NCBI RefSeq assembly: GCF_019649055.1
Contig: NW_026570222.1
Location: 2,232,001-2,296,000 of the forward strand
DNA: 64,000 bases
Direction: 5' to 3'
From: Paramacrobiotus metropolitanus
Lineage: Eukaryota > Tardigrada > Eutardigrada > Parachela > Macrobiotidae
Below are positions 22,704 to 35,902 of this stretch, piece by piece. A program made the position numbers and the translations under genes. Within the stretch, counting starts at the first letter, position 1; the number at the start of each line of letters is the position of its first letter. The notes beneath the pieces are model-generated. The model was not told where the DNA came from. It worked only from the letters and a program-made list of their open reading frames with translations, and made no database searches.

Positions 22704-24178
22704 AAATTCTACAGTCCACTACAATGTTTTCAAATAAATTACCAATCATACTCGTATCGATCACTGCAGTGACTGCACCAGTTCGTCAATACAGATAATC
22801 CTACTAATTGTGCAAGCAGAAATTCAAAAATTGAAGTTTTATTTGCGCAGTGCTTCACTGTGCTTGTGTTAAATTGGCTTAAAATCAGTGTGACAATAGG
22901 TACTACAGAGTATATCTATATTATCTATATATATATACTGTACTTGCATGCAGATGCAGTAATAGCAGTCAGATTAAAAAGGTTACAATTATATAGATAT
23001 TATACAATGCAGTACTGTTTGTTAATGCGTACATATCTTCTTTTACTAAATTTTTTGTTTCCTTTCCGTCGTACTCAGATAATTGATTTTGGCAGTTTCT
23101 ACATATTATGATTGTACAAGGCAGTTTTAATGGTAACCTGGTTTTAATATGTAACCTGGTCGTGTTGTTGTAACTTGTCTTATCCAATTTATCCGCGAGT
23201 GCTTTCGCTTTTGCAAACGTAATTCGGTAAGTTTTAGGTGAGTATCTGTAGAGTAAATATCTATTTTAGGCAGAGTATCTATCTCGAAGTTTTTTGGATA
23301 TGGTTAAGTTTTATGAAGTTGTTATTTCATTCGTAGGTCTCTTAAGGGTCGTCCAAAACCTGCACCATAGTTTCGGCCACGCTCCTGCAGTGGATGGAAT
23401 GAAGCTAGAATGCCGCTGTTGTTACATTTCTCCCTGGCATGACTTCATGGCGCATGGACATGAAAATTCTTCCTTTCTGTTTTTGCAGTATAGTACTTGC
23501 TTTTATCCTTGAATTCGGCTTTCTGATTTTTGTCTAGTCAGTGTGTAGATATATGCTTGGTTTGATATTTCGATTTCTGCTTTATACGTGGTCTCTTATT
23601 AATATTTTACAAGGTTGTAAAGTTACTTACTTTATACGTGCGTATACTCGTACAGATGTACAATTGAACATTTATTGCGGCGTTTTGCGCACCTGAACAG
23701 CTGATCCTTTCCATTTGAATTTGTAGCAGCGTGAACAATTTCATTGGTGTAGTTACGTATTTAAATTACTCAGTAGGTGAACGAATGGTAATAAATGCTC
23801 TGGAATCTGGATTCTTGGTCTCTTAAGTTCTTAACAGCAATACCGTAATTCAAATGGTTCAAAACATTAATATAAGTAATCAAAATGAAAACAGTGTCGA
23901 CAGCCGCCTAAGAAGGCAGCTACAGTTACGTATTTCTGTCACGGCTCGACATGTTTCAACCTTACATATGTACAGTACACGGTGGTTAAAATTTGGAACA
24001 AAGCAGTTGCCTGGAAGTTTAAAGCAAGCCGCAAGCCGTTTAAAGCAAGCTACAGTAGCTGCGCTGAATGTCATTTCATCGTCGGAAGTCGACTTACACT
24101 ACGAAGTTAGAAACACGGAGCGCTACTTCTACCGCAGAGGACTTGGGTCTACTCCTGTGGAATCTCTAAGTTGCCGAA
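22704..24178. other. AT-rich intergenic region
   Basis: Mostly AT-rich with a (TA)n-like stretch near 22915-22935 and repeated GTATCTATATT-type runs. Short open frames (23294-23512, 23854-24204) have no homology I can see. The promoter of MGMT should lie near its 3' end. Confidence 0.4.
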
Positions 24179-25095
24179 ATGGCGAACTGCGGTGGCAAAA
24201 CTAATTCAATTGTTCTGAAGAGCCCTATCGGGAACGTGCTTGTGGAATACTGTGGACGAGGAGTTCATGCTCTAAACTTGGATGACAAAGTTCGGGATGA
24301 TTCATTTTTGCCTGGCCCAAAGCAAAGGTAAATTACCGCATTCCATAACCTATTGTTAACTGAGTTATTGTTGTTATAAATAATAAATAGTGTGCAACTT
24401 ATGTAGAGTCGTCGTTGAAGGAAAAGAGAACCAGAAAGCGAGTAAAGATAACATAAGGGACGCTTGCATTACTTGGCTGGATACTTATTTCCATGAGCCA
24501 TCCAAACTGTCGCAAATCGCTCGGCCCACTTTGTGCCTAGATGGTGAGCCGAATTACTTACAAAAGAGCAGGATAAACGCACAAAATATGTTGTTCAAAA
24601 TTACCTGTACTATGTAGATGAAGATAGTCCATTTATTAAGTTAGTTCGGTAGACGGACTTCCGCTGTATGTAACGCTTCGTAACGCGTCGATAACAGCTG
24701 TTTTGCTGTAGACACACATGCATGTGCTGTATCATGTATTGTATGTACTATGTACCTTCCCTCAGTTCCCTGCTATTATTTTTACAAGATGTGCTCTTAT
24801 AGAATTGGCAAATTTATAGGCACGACGTTCTCAAACAACTGTTGGGTTACGCTTCCGGAACTAGCCGATTTTGGAAAAGTGGTTTCGTACACGGAATTGG
24901 CCGCTGCTGCTGGAAACGAGAAGGCCATTCGCGCTGCAGGGGGGAGCGATGCGTAAAAATCCGTGCATGCTGTTGGTTCCATGTCACCGTGTTGTCACCA
25001 AGGATGGGATGTTGGGTAAGTTTTCGGGTGGAACGCGTCAACGGGTCAAGGAATGGCTGCTGCGCCATGAAGGTCACACGCGTTTCTCTGTGTAA
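24179..25095 (+). CDS. MGMT: MGMT, methylated-DNA-cysteine methyltransferase, one-base shift
   Basis: Repairs O6-alkylguanine by transferring the alkyl group to its own cysteine in the nucleus. Exons 24179-24327, 24407-24543 and 24820-25095 join in phase 2 and phase 1. Family landmarks are [20 protein letters not shown] at the N-terminus, [33 protein letters not shown] (helix-turn-helix), the active-site LLVPCHRVV with its cysteine, and the C-terminal [20 protein letters not shown]. The frame shifts by one base at a run of six G at 24939-24944; five G would keep [10 protein letters not shown] open, as in the family. Since everything on both sides is conserved, an assembly error is likelier than loss of function. 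Confidence 0.9.
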
Positions 25096-25618
25096 GGAGG
25101 TCCGCGGGCCCAGTTACGGAGTGGCCATGTGCACAATCCCACCAAAATCTGCCATACCGGCCCATACGTCGGCATGGGGTTTTTGAGTACAGTAGTTTTT
25201 CTCTTATGTCTTGGTTGGCGCTTAGCAGTCGGCGATGTTTGTGTACAAATGTTTCATGAAATCTCGATTATGGACCAATCTTACTTAAGCTTTCAATTTT
25301 AATCATCAGCTTTGTACATATTATGCTCGACTGCTTTTTTGACGATAGTTGTGAATTGTGAAGCTGTAAACTGATTTGATTTCGATGCTGTCCTATAATT
25401 CATGAATGGACAAGATAAATTTATTTCTACTTTCCGAAACTAAATTTAACAATAGAACTCTGTGGGCGATATTGTTTGACAGGCATTAGCATACTTCTGC
25501 AAAACAGTACAATGACATTATCCAATCCGGTGGAATCAAAAACCTCTTCTCTCGATCTTTGCCATACATATGCAAATATGCACGTTCATTAATGCACATT
25601 CCAGCTATCCTAGTCAAG
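25096..25618. other. convergent intergenic spacer
   Basis: Non-coding stretch between the tail-to-tail MGMT (plus) and BCKDHA (minus) genes. It should hold both 3' untranslated regions. No structure noticed. Confidence 0.4.
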
Positions 25619-27321
25619 TTAAATAGGACCCATTTTAGCGTGTTCCTTTAAAGGATAATGCTCGGGATGCGACCTGACATGTTCCATCATTTCCCTTTTT
25701 TGCTTCTGTAGATGCCAGGGTAGTTCGTCATACACGTCATTAAACAGTTCTTCCGGTGCCGGTTTAACTTTTTTCTCTGCTTTCTGAAAAGCCGTCATAA
25801 CTTGCCGCTTTGCCTGATCTTTCCATTGCGTTTCCTTTTCATCGTTCCATAGTCCACGGTTAACCATGTACTTCCTGAAACGTATGATGGGATTATCTTC
25901 CTTGTCCCAGTAGCGAATCTCGTCCACAGATCTGTACGCTGAACTATCGTCGGACGTCGAGTGGTGTCCTATGCGATACGTCATCGCCTCTATTAAGACA
26001 GGCCGGTTCTGCGCCAGGCACACTTCACGGGCTGCCTTGACGGCATTGTAAACAGCCCATGTATCGTTGCCGTCCACGCGGATTGTGGCGATTCCATATC
26101 CAGGTCCACGCGAGGCGATACCATCACCGCGGAACTGTTGCGAAGTCGGAGTACTAATGGCGTAGCCATTGTTCCGGCACAAGAATATAATCGGGCAGTC
26201 CAAAGTAGCCGAGAAGTTAAGAGCAGCATGAGCGTCACCTTCGCTTGCAGCACCTGAAAACGGAAAATTAACCGCAGATTAGAGTTAGCAAGGTGAACAT
26301 ATTACGAACGATTCTACGTTTACCATCTCCGAAATAGCAAATAACGATTTGACCATTCTGAGCTCTTTTGTAAGCGTAGGCTGATCCAACAGCTTGTGGC
26401 ATTTGTGTACCCAGTGGAGACGAAACTGTCACGTAATGCAAATCTTTGGACCCGTAGTGTACCGGCATCTGCTTGCCTTTGCCCAGATCGTCTTCATTCC
26501 CGTAACACTGATCCATGAACTGATCCAGAGTGAAGCCCCGCCACATCAACAAACCGGCTTCACGATACTGCACATAAGCCAGGTCGGCGTTGCTTAATGC
26601 GGCTGCACTTCCGATTAGAGTTCCCTCTTCCCCGAAATGCGTCATATAAAACGAGATGCGGCCTTGGCGCTGGGATTCGTACAGAATCTTATCCATATAA
26701 CTTAACAAGGTCATTTGCTGGTACATTCTGATAACCGTAGCGTCATCAAGTTTGGGATCGTGAGCCGGGTCCGATATTGTACCGTTGCGGTTCATTATCC
26801 GATACACTGGGATGCCAGGATAGGATTCGGGCACCAGAAACTCCAGTTTGTCCGTCCACTCCGATCGCGATCCCGGGAAACGTGGCCGATCGTGAAGAAT
26901 GCCGGCTTGCACATCTAATATCATATAAACAGGAAAACTGGATAATTATTATTTAAATAATTTAATTAATCAATGCAGCACTATGAGGAAGTAGGGTATA
27001 AACAAACCCTATTAAACGGCTGACAATATATAAATTAGGGCCAGCAACAGCCTTCACAATAATTCGGCAAAATTTTTCGTTCGGTATTTGGCATTCAAGA
27101 ACATCCCAAAACATGGCAAAAATTACAAACCTAGACTGCTAGACAATAGTTGATAGTACTATATAAATATCGCATTACGTATGAGACGTACCAGTTTCTG
27201 GAGCAGCAGCTTCAGATTTGATTTGGCTGCTGTTTCTTGCTGCAAAACACATACTCGTTCCGTATTTCGAGAAAAGAGCGGATGAGGCCCGATGCGATGT
27301 TAACTGCAGACCTACAAACAT
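25619..27321 (-). CDS. BCKDHA: BCKDHA, branched-chain 2-oxoacid dehydrogenase E1 alpha
   Basis: Mitochondrial thiamine-diphosphate enzyme that, with E1 beta, decarboxylates the 2-oxoacids of valine, leucine and isoleucine. Exons 27321-27192, 26914-26324 and 26253-25619 join in phase 1 to 451 residues, the usual length. The first exon is an Arg/Ser-rich mitochondrial presequence ([20 protein letters not shown]). Landmarks are [39 protein letters not shown], the thiamine-binding GDG...[20 protein letters not shown] and the phosphorylation loop [17 protein letters not shown], whose serines are the sites used by BCKDK. The frame is intact and all expected residues that I can see are present. Confidence 0.96.
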
Positions 27322-28228
27322 AAGCGCCAGTTAGAGCATAAGCGACCAATCAACACCAACAACAACTACAAACAGCATTAATTTTGGAATTGCAAAGTAG
27401 CAGAAGCCTATTGAACTCTAGCTGAATGCTCACTTCCGGTTTTAATTTTTTTACACATTTACCAGTTTACTGTTATCGTGTGTACCACTGTACCTGGAGC
27501 AAACCGCGATACACACGAAGATAAGCCTCGGATAAATTGCGAATGCATTCTTTGTGATGCTTTAATCTCTTTTGCGGTCTGTCAAATTCTTTACTACAGA
27601 CGATACGCTTCCACCGAAATTCAGCCAGGAAACAAATCATGCGGTCGTACTATCTCCGGACACGTAATTCGGGGAAGATGCGAGTCAGTCGGAACTCGGA
27701 AATTCGGAATCACCGAAGGTTCGCTGGAGCTCCTGCTTTCAAAGGCAAATCTCCATCACAACTGCAAAAGCATGTAATGTTAACGAAGTATTTGATGACA
27801 TGAGTCGATATTCACCTGGAATCAACGGTAATGCAGTCTGGATCAATAAGTACAATAATGCAGAGGTCCGTATAAGATCCAAAGCGATCCAGATGGCAAG
27901 ATGCCAGCCAGACTGTTAAGCACACGATCAGCTGTTCGCTATGTGTTTTATCACCAACTTATTTTCAGGTCCGTTCCTGGTGCGGTCGCGTTAATCGCAG
28001 ATCACATACAGTAAAATTTTCTGCTAGGGGTGGATCATTAACGTCCGCCCTCGGCATTCAGCAGAAAGTGAGCAGTGGGAGCCCTCGGCTCGGCACGTAC
28101 GACAGTAGTTTCTTACGATTACTTTTTGAGTTTGTAATTTGTTCTGTAAGTTTGGAAGGTATTTGAAAGTTTTGAACTCACCACGCTGGAACAAACTTTC
28201 AAGAAATTTCGTCTAAATATTCGTAAAA
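27322..28228. other. divergent spacer between BCKDHA and NDUFAF3
   Basis: About 0.9 kb separates two divergently transcribed genes for mitochondrial proteins and should hold both promoters. An open frame at 27478-27777 has no recognisable product. Confidence 0.4.
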
Positions 28229-29854
28229 ATGCTTTTGGTTAATTGTAGAAAGCTATTACTATCGGCAGGATCGATATGTGGACGATGCGTTACGTATGTT
28301 CGTGTTCACCTCAAATAGCTCCGTGGTTTTGCAATAAATGCTTATTTCCCATGTGTTTTAGGCGCTCATCTTCTTCATGGGAGTACAAAGGTGAAGAATA
28401 TGATCCGAATAAAAAGATTATTCCTTTTATGCCTAAAATATCGCAACAATACGATCCCGAAGTTGACACGGCATCGAAGACTACAGTGACGCTGCTCAAC
28501 AAAGATTTACACGGCGAAGGAATCTTGATGGTTGACTCCGTGAGTCCTATCGGATTTAAGCTAAATAATTCAATGCACGTTCTTGGTCCTATGGCACTGT
28601 TTTCCAAGACGGTGTTTCAGTGGAAGGTAATGAATACGTGATACGTCCGTCTTGTTGGTTGTAATTTTAAAGCGTACACGGCTTAATAATTGACTTTCGT
28701 GATTTTTCCGTAAGTGCTTTACGGTCTTTACCAGTAGGTCCAGTACATATGTGAGTACATATCTGTGCAGACGCAATCAGTAAAACTCTCTGCTTGACAG
28801 TACAGTACTTATCGTTATGACTTATGAGTGCTGTTACTATTGGATGATTATTCGCAGGTGGCCGATATAGATGATATTGCACCGGAAGCGTTCTCGTTGT
28901 TTTACATGTTGGAACCAAAACTAGGTATGTTAGCAAGCTCATAATAAAGTTGTCAGAATGAAACGAAATAGGAAACACTATAATACAATTCGGGAGCGCC
29001 ATTAATACGTATTTATGATGACTTTATAATTTCGCCCAGTTATTTTTTCATGGGTTCGTTAGTGCGAAGTTTTCGTCATTAGTACGAAGTTTTCGTTTGA
29101 ACGTTATCATTTTTAATTGTTTGTACGGGTGTTATTTTTTTCTTCGAGTCATTGCTTATGCTTGGAGACTGGAGAGCTAATACAGTGCATGCGCGGCACT
29201 GTTTCACCGAGCTGGTGGTTTTAAAAACTTCTTTGTTCCGCTCTTTAAGTTTTTTGGAAGCGGTAAACAAGTTAGAATATCGTATGTTACCAATCGATTT
29301 TTATTTAACCTGCGCTTCTTGCGCTGCAGATATCCTCGTAGTAGGCTACGGGGATAAAGATAGAGATGTGAATTCCGCACTTTTGAAAACCCTTGTCAGC
29401 CGGAAACGTATGGGAATCGAGCTCTTGCCGACAGTAAGTCTGCGTTTTCTTTTGTGCACAGTTACACGACGTACACCATGCATTTAGTGGAAGACACACG
29501 TCTATTTGATTTTCAGTCTTTTTGACTTTCGTTTTTCATGAATTTTAACCAATGGTTAAATCGGTATAGTTGAAGTAAATTTTGGAGTGCGTGTCTTTTT
29601 TTGGAATTGTTTTACCAAATATCAAGAGGCTGTTTGTTTATTGTTAGGAGCACGCCATAGCGACCTTCAACTTTCTGGTTGCTGAAGGCAGACATGTGGC
29701 CGGAGCGTTTATTCCACCGGAATCCTTGCAGTATTCGGAGGCAGATATGTACGAAAAATTTCAATTTCACAACATTGACCGCAGCGAGCCGGACCTCGAT
29801 TTCTCTGATCCGATAACCAAACTTCGCAAGAAAATGAAGAAAAAGAAGAAATAA
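28229..29854 (+). CDS. NDUFAF3: NDUFAF3, complex I assembly factor 3
   Basis: Mitochondrial inner-membrane factor that works with NDUFAF4 early in assembly of respiratory complex I. Exons 28229-28293, 28362-28626, 28858-28924, 29330-29433 and 29648-29854 join in phase to 235 residues. The N-terminus is a basic, hydrophobic presequence (MLLVNCRKLLLSAGSICGR). Then come the family core SVSPIGFKLNNSMHVLGPMA, PEAFSLFYMLEPKL, DILVVGYGDKDRDVNSALLK, GIELLPTEHAIATFNFLVAE and GRHVAGAFIPP. A lysine-rich tail after KLRKKMKKKKK ends the protein, longer than in vertebrates. Confidence 0.94.
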
Positions 29855-30924
29855 ATTTTTCGTATCAAATCTTGTAATTCTCTATGGAGTTGCTGCATGA
29901 CTGATGAAGAACTGATGTTGAAGTTTGTTGACTAATTTATTGCAGTTTGTGAATGAAAGAGTGTGTGCGTGTCAAAATTGTTAATCGTGCGGGTGCTGCT
30001 ACTGCTGTATAGAAGTGACAGTTGGGGCTTTTCAGCGGGTTTAAGAATACCGCATATCGTTTTTTTTTAACCATTTTGCAGGGAGCGATGAGTTTGTGAT
30101 AAAGTGTGAGTTTGTGATAAAGTGGTAGATACAAGTATAAATCGGATGTACAATATAAGAGTGTAGATATATTGAACCTTAAAAATGTACAGTACTTTCG
30201 CAATTCGTGGTGATACGATGATGTGGTCACGTGAACTGACCATATGTAAAGTGTTGTCTATCATACGTGGTCAGTTATCCAACGATGACGTCGGCATTGT
30301 TTGGTCATTCGCATCGTGGTAATTGTGCTTTCATTCGCCTGTTGACCAAATCCTTCAGACTTCGGAGACCTCGAGTTTCAATTAGGTTAAAATACAAAAG
30401 TGAGTAAATTACATAAGCAGAATTTTTATGACAGATAAGCGTCAATTAAAGCATGGTGGTATTAGTCTTCCTGTGAGTTTCTTTTTGCGGTTGCGGTAAA
30501 CGCAAGCTACTGGAAGCAGGGTATACTTTTAAAAGAAATTCGGTTGGCTCGGTGTGTCCGACAATTGTGAGGAAAAAGCTTTGCGAGCAAAATGTCGGTC
30601 GGCTATGGTCAAGCTTTCGACAGTTTGGTAATGATCTGATCCTTTAATTGCGCTATCTGGAAAACCACCATGGGCGTGTTGCGGGCATTTTTGGCTTGGC
30701 TACTCAGTTGGATTCCTTGGCTGAATCGGAAAGCGGTAGAAGACCAAAGAAATGGTACACGCTGTACAGTAACACTCTCTTTTGACGACTTATTGTAATC
30801 TTTCTTTTCGATAGTTTAGTTGGGAGGTCCCGCAAACCCGTATCCGTAATTTGAGTTAGTGACTGGTAAATCTTTTTTACTGATTCATTGTAGTTCATCC
30901 TGCGCCAGTCCTGCTGCGAATTAG
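29855..30924. other. non-coding spacer with short direct repeat
   Basis: Contains a tandem duplication of GAGTTTGTGATAAAGTG near 30090-30125. An ATG at 30592 (MSVGYGQAFDSL, then a donor) and one at 30670 (MGVLRAFLAWLLSWIPWLNR) could be first exons of the FKBP6-like gene, but neither joins it in phase convincingly. Confidence 0.35.
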
Positions 30925-33900
30925 TGATCAGCCAACCGGAAAATCCCTTGTCCACCAGAATACGCCTACGGCCAACATAAACTACGCTGACGATGAGCCT
31001 AACACCGACGATACGGCAACTCTTCTCGCGTCCACCACGTCTGTTGGATTGACACGCTCCGCACAGAATTGTTCTCCCATGGACTTCACTCACGTCAGCA
31101 GGCCTCGTCCAGCGAAACTTCCTGCATTTCAGAAAACTGAGTTTGTGGAGAACTGGCTGCAGAATGATATTGCTAAACCGCCTAAACCGGAAGTCGGTGG
31201 TTCCAGCTTGAATAGTGCTCGCAAGAGTTCGCGTGCATCTAGTAAAGGTAAAATATTCAGTTCTGCACTTAACCGACGACCAGAACTGTGAAATTTTTGC
31301 ATTTTAAATTCAGTAGAGAGAGCATTAGAGTCCAGTATAATAAGAAAGTGTATGAAGGCCTCACCGCTATTTAAAATTAAAGTGACTTGAAGAAGTAATG
31401 CAGTACGTGTGAAACATCAGCAATTGTGAGCGTATCAGTGATACTATAAAAAAAGTTTTGTTCTTTTATTTAGCTGTGCTTAGAATATTACGCGAGTATT
31501 GAAAAAATTCATTTACTACACTAATGAAGTCGCTTATATTTTGCTGCTTGCAATACGTATATAGCTGTTGCGTTTAATTTTAACAGAAGTTTATGCAGTA
31601 GTGTGCTTACTGCACACTGTTTTTGTAGACAGTCACGAATCTGGGAATCCAGTAGCCACCGATTATAAAAATGTGGAAGGATGCCCAGCAGATGAAATAG
31701 GGAAAAGTATAATACGCCAAGCGGCTGATGAAGCAGTCCAGCCATCTCCAACTGCAATCGTCACCTATCTGTACCGCGTGTCAGTGTATCCCAGTTTCAA
31801 GCTGCCGGTAGTCTATTGTATGGACCGCGGTTTCCCTCAGAAACATAGGTATTTTTTACGCAGGCGCTGCACGGTTGAAACGGGCAAGCCTAATATAACA
31901 TATGGCAGACGTAGTCTGTCTATATATTATAGTATAGGATCAACGTGTAACTGAAAGGTTACTGAAAGGTCAGGATGATTCTGTCTGTTCTGAGCTTTTG
32001 CGTCTGTCTATCCTCTAACGGGGAAAAGATGGAAAGTAAAGGACACTAAAGGTTAGCCTCAATCCTGCCTGTTCAGTTGCCGATTTTCTGTCGGATTCCC
32101 ATTCGACGAGATGCTGTACATGTATCGCAAAGCTGTCGGTATTCCAACAGCAATCACACAATCGTAGGGCAGCAGGCTTGCATTCGTATTGTAATACGAT
32201 AGTATCAATGGATGACTCCCCTCATTCTCCATTCTATGTATCGGCGCTCAGAAAAAAATCATTGAACTAGAACACTTATGGTCGTTTCAGGACAAGAATG
32301 CAGTGTCCAGGCTGAGCAGAATATGAAATGAAAAGAATACAGGTCAAGAAAACGTACTGCTGTACATCAGAATAGTTCAGACATTCCCAAATTCTAGAAA
32401 TTCCACGTTAGAACTGGACAACTCGTACGCAGAGTCGCAGATAACGCATTGTTCCGATTTGACTAGCGTCAATGAAATTCAAATTTTCAATACGCACACC
32501 GAAATTCTCTTGCGCGGCTGCAGTACGTATTTTGGTTTTTTTCGCATTTATTCTTAATTAATCCACGCGCCTGCGTATTTCGTTTCGTGCTGTTACTGGC
32601 ATTACATTGGCGTTTCTTCTCAAAATCATCGTATATTACAACAAAACAAGGCCAGCGTGCTACCAGAAATGGCGAAATTCTGTTACCAATTACTTGGTAA
32701 TCTGGTTCTTTCTTACATTACAACTTATTTTTATGCGTATTTACTTTATAAATACGGTGTCATGGTATTTACTATTTGTTATTTACAGGCTTGGTAATGG
32801 GGAAATTATGCCGCCAGGGCTTGAAATTGCCCTGCTTCATATGCGAGAAGGCGAATGGTCAAAGTTTCGTATCGCTTCAAAGCACGGATACGGTATGTAC
32901 GGAAAGGTCAAGAGCACACAATGGAAGTGGGTCATCGGCGACCATTCACAGCATGTGGAAATGCAATAAGAGCATAAATACATGCACGGCTTAAAATACA
33001 AGCGAAAGATTAATTCCATAATTTCATTGCATGTTTGTAGGAAAATCCGGGAAAAGAGCCTTCGATGTATCGTCCACAACTGTCTTGTACGTGGAAGTGG
33101 AACTACTGAAAGTCCAGGAAACTGCTATGGCGGACAAGGTAGCCTCGGAGGAACCCTTCTTTTGGACAGAGACATTCTCGCAATCGGAATTAACCATCGC
33201 TCAACGACAGCTGTGGTCTTTGGGCAAAGTATCCTATGAAGAAAAAGAATATACACAGGCATACGAACGCTTTTCAAAGGTTGCGTTAAGTTCGTACATT
33301 GTAGGATTTCGCTTTTTTGAATGGATATTCATCCGTTAGGCGATTGAAATTGGAACGACATTGAAAGTTGGAGAAAAAAGATGAAGGGATTTTAAGCCAA
33401 CGAAATTCTACTTTGGCTCATTTGTATAACAACCAGGCTCTTACATGCCTCATGTTATCTAAATGGGATGAAGCCATTCAGAATGCCAAGTCAGTTTTGC
33501 AGCTGAAAGCCGACTGGAAGACGTGTCATAAGGTGAGAACGACACTGTAGCCCGTAACAAGTAATTGTTGACAAGATATTGCACCGGACGTCGGCTCCTA
33601 AATGCTCATTAGCGTTGTTTTCCATACTTGTTTACCTATTTGACAAAACATTGCATTGTTGTTTGGCAGGCTGTGCACTCTATGGCGAAAGCATATTTCG
33701 AGAAAGGTGATTCAAACCGAGCAACGGATACCGCTCAACGGGGACTAACTTATTATCCTAATTCTCCAGACCTGAAAAAAATCATTGAAAAGTGTCAGCA
33801 CGGCACCAAAGTAAGAAGAAAAGGGCAGGAAGTTTGGTAATCTTCAGAATATTGTCCCTTATAACACACAAATTGCTGTAGGAATTTGAAGAGAATCTTC

Positions 33901-33956
33901 GCCTGAGACTTTTGAATGAACACCGGGAATCGCGTAGCTTGCTTCACCAGGCGTAG
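30925..33956 (+). CDS. FKBP6/shutdown-like inactive FKBP with TPRs
   Basis: The family (FKBP6, fly Shutdown) acts as an HSP90 co-chaperone in piRNA loading and germline transposon control. Exons 30925-31247, 31629-31848, 32789-32892, 33041-33279, 33340-33532, 33670-33810 and 33882-33956 join in phase; the true start was not found. After a hydrophilic N-terminus (LPAFQKTEFVENWLQNDIAK) the FKBP fold is split over three exons: AIVTYLYRVSVYP, RLGNGEIMPPGLEIALLHMR, VLYVEVELLKV. Positions equivalent to the rotamase Trp and Tyr are Leu and His (GLEIAL, KHGYG), so catalysis is unlikely. TPR helices follow (GKVSYEEKEYTQAYERFSKA, YNNQALTCLMLSKWDEAIQN, AKAYFEKGDSNRATDTAQRG). An A6 run at 33374-33379 has one base too many for the frame, probably an assembly error. 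Confidence 0.8.
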
Positions 33957-34958
33957 TTATGCCCGTGGACCGGAAACAATTGACAGCAGATACATCTTAT
34001 TGTGAAACTATAAAGTGCCAGTTTTCGGTACATTTTGTGTTTAAAGGTGATTTTCTAATCGGTAGCAAAAGGTTTATGGTTTGAATTTATTTTAATGAAC
34101 GGGTCTATGTTTTCATAAGGCGATTTCTTCGTTTATATGTTTCGCGCAACCTTGGTTTCTGGTTTCTGGTTTCTGGTTTTGTTCCTCTTTAAAGTTGTAA
34201 ATATACTTTTTTTTGCGTTTTTTAAGCCGTTTGTAGGATGTAACAGGTTTCACTGAATGCCGCGAATTTTTCAAATAAAGCACTGTGGTTTAGGTGTTTT
34301 TTTTTTAACTAATGACGGGAATTGCTTTGTGTCCTAACCGTTCGTTGTATTGTAGAGGTACTGCACCATATTTAGTAGTATTCACTACTCTATTTTTCGA
34401 CAGTCCACCAAAGAGTATTTCGGCTACGGGTTCATAATGTTATGGTAACTGGCACATTTGTATGCCCATATGAATGTCGTATTTTGCTGAATTGTAAATT
34501 ATTTTAGCTTTCGAAGCATCAGGTGCCGCGGATATCTATAAACACTCAGAAATGGAAGACGCTGATTCGACAGTCAAGTAAAAAACCTTTATTCTTTCCA
34601 GACTGGAAATATTGTTGTGGCCATTGAGACCATTCGTATTAAATAAGTAAAACTATACGGAACACCGATATCACGGTTTCTTTTGTCATAAATAAATAAT
34701 AAGCAAATATGCGAGCATACTGGATAACGTGTTTTAGTAGCCGGCTTTACTTCAAGTAAACACACCATGTTCAGTATGCCGGTTATTATAGAATCAGTAG
34801 GTCCTGTTTATGTTGCTCTTGATCGTTTAAGAATGTGAAGAAAGAATACGTTATCGATTTGTGAGTCCAGCATCATAGCATGTATAGTCCCCGCCAGTAA
34901 GGCAGAATATTGATTATTTTCTGTATATGCTCAACTTCCGGTTCAGTCGATGCCATGA
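33957..34958. other. intergenic, simple repeats
   Basis: No gene seen. A small tandem of GGTTTCT units occurs near 34154-34178. Polyadenylation signals AATAAA near 34275 may belong to the FKBP6-like gene. Confidence 0.35.
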
Positions 34959-35273
34959 TTAAACAGCCTCGCCAGCTGGCCCGTGTGTCGTTATCCGGGG
35001 CGCATTTGCGAGGGAGAATTTTATGGAATACATGGATGCGTGCCAGGATATGTACCAGCTATGTGTTTTTAAATTAGATGCGAATGTTGGCGTTGGAAAT
35101 GTAAGTAACCTGATTTCTGTGACATTCGATCGGAAACAAAAAGGCACGCATCTCAAACCCGAAAATTTTGAAAACCGTTTAAGAATTTTATTTGAAAATT
35201 GGAACCGAGTCGCTTTTGCTACGAGTGGATCAGGTATGTGTAGTAAGTTAACAGTAATAACCTTTATAAACAT
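34959..35273 (+). CDS. possible exon of unknown gene
   Basis: An open stretch reads MEYMDACQDMYQLCVFKLDA and onward to FENRLRILFENWNRVAFATS. A GTAAGT occurs at 35101 inside it, and another donor-like GTATGT near 35233. No family is recognised and no partner exon was found. It may be chance. Confidence 0.2.
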
Positions 35274-35902
35274 AAATGAAAATTATACCAGTCGTTATAT
35301 TAAGTTTGCAGATTAATGCATAGCAGAATTTAAGTTCTAAATTTCAGTATGCATGTAAGCATGTTCCTTGCAATCAGTTAGTAAGTTTCTTTTATTTGCG
35401 GTTTTGCTAATAGCGCTAACGCTGTGCCGTAATTTGCTTGTGCATTTTAAGTTTTCGTTTATCGAGACCTTTACTTCTACCGCGGGTCTACCTATAATGT
35501 TTGAAATTTGAAAAGCTGCGATTAATTTGCATACTCGTACAAGCGCAATTACCGTCATTCTTGCTGATAACATTAATTATTGTTAGATTTATTGCACATT
35601 ATGATACATATGCCCGCCACTGCATAAAATGTTGTAAAATATTATATACCCGGCCCGTTTATATACTGTTATTTGTTTTTTCCAAAAGTCTTTTTGAATA
35701 TGCAGAGTACAAAGTCGAGAGTCAAAGTTCAGACTGCAGAGTTGGCGAATGTTTCTGTAGTTTCTACTAAGTAGTACTTGCAACCTAACGCTTCTGCATC
35801 AGAAAGTCAGGCTATCGACATAGGCCTATCGTGACATTTTTTTATTTTAAATAGGGAATTATACGCTTACATATTTATAATTTAAGAATTAAAAAATACC
35901 GG

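Noticed and set aside
23854-24204. 116-codon open frame before MGMT
   Set aside because: Low-complexity AAGCAAGC-type composition, overlaps the MGMT start in another frame, and shows no similarity.
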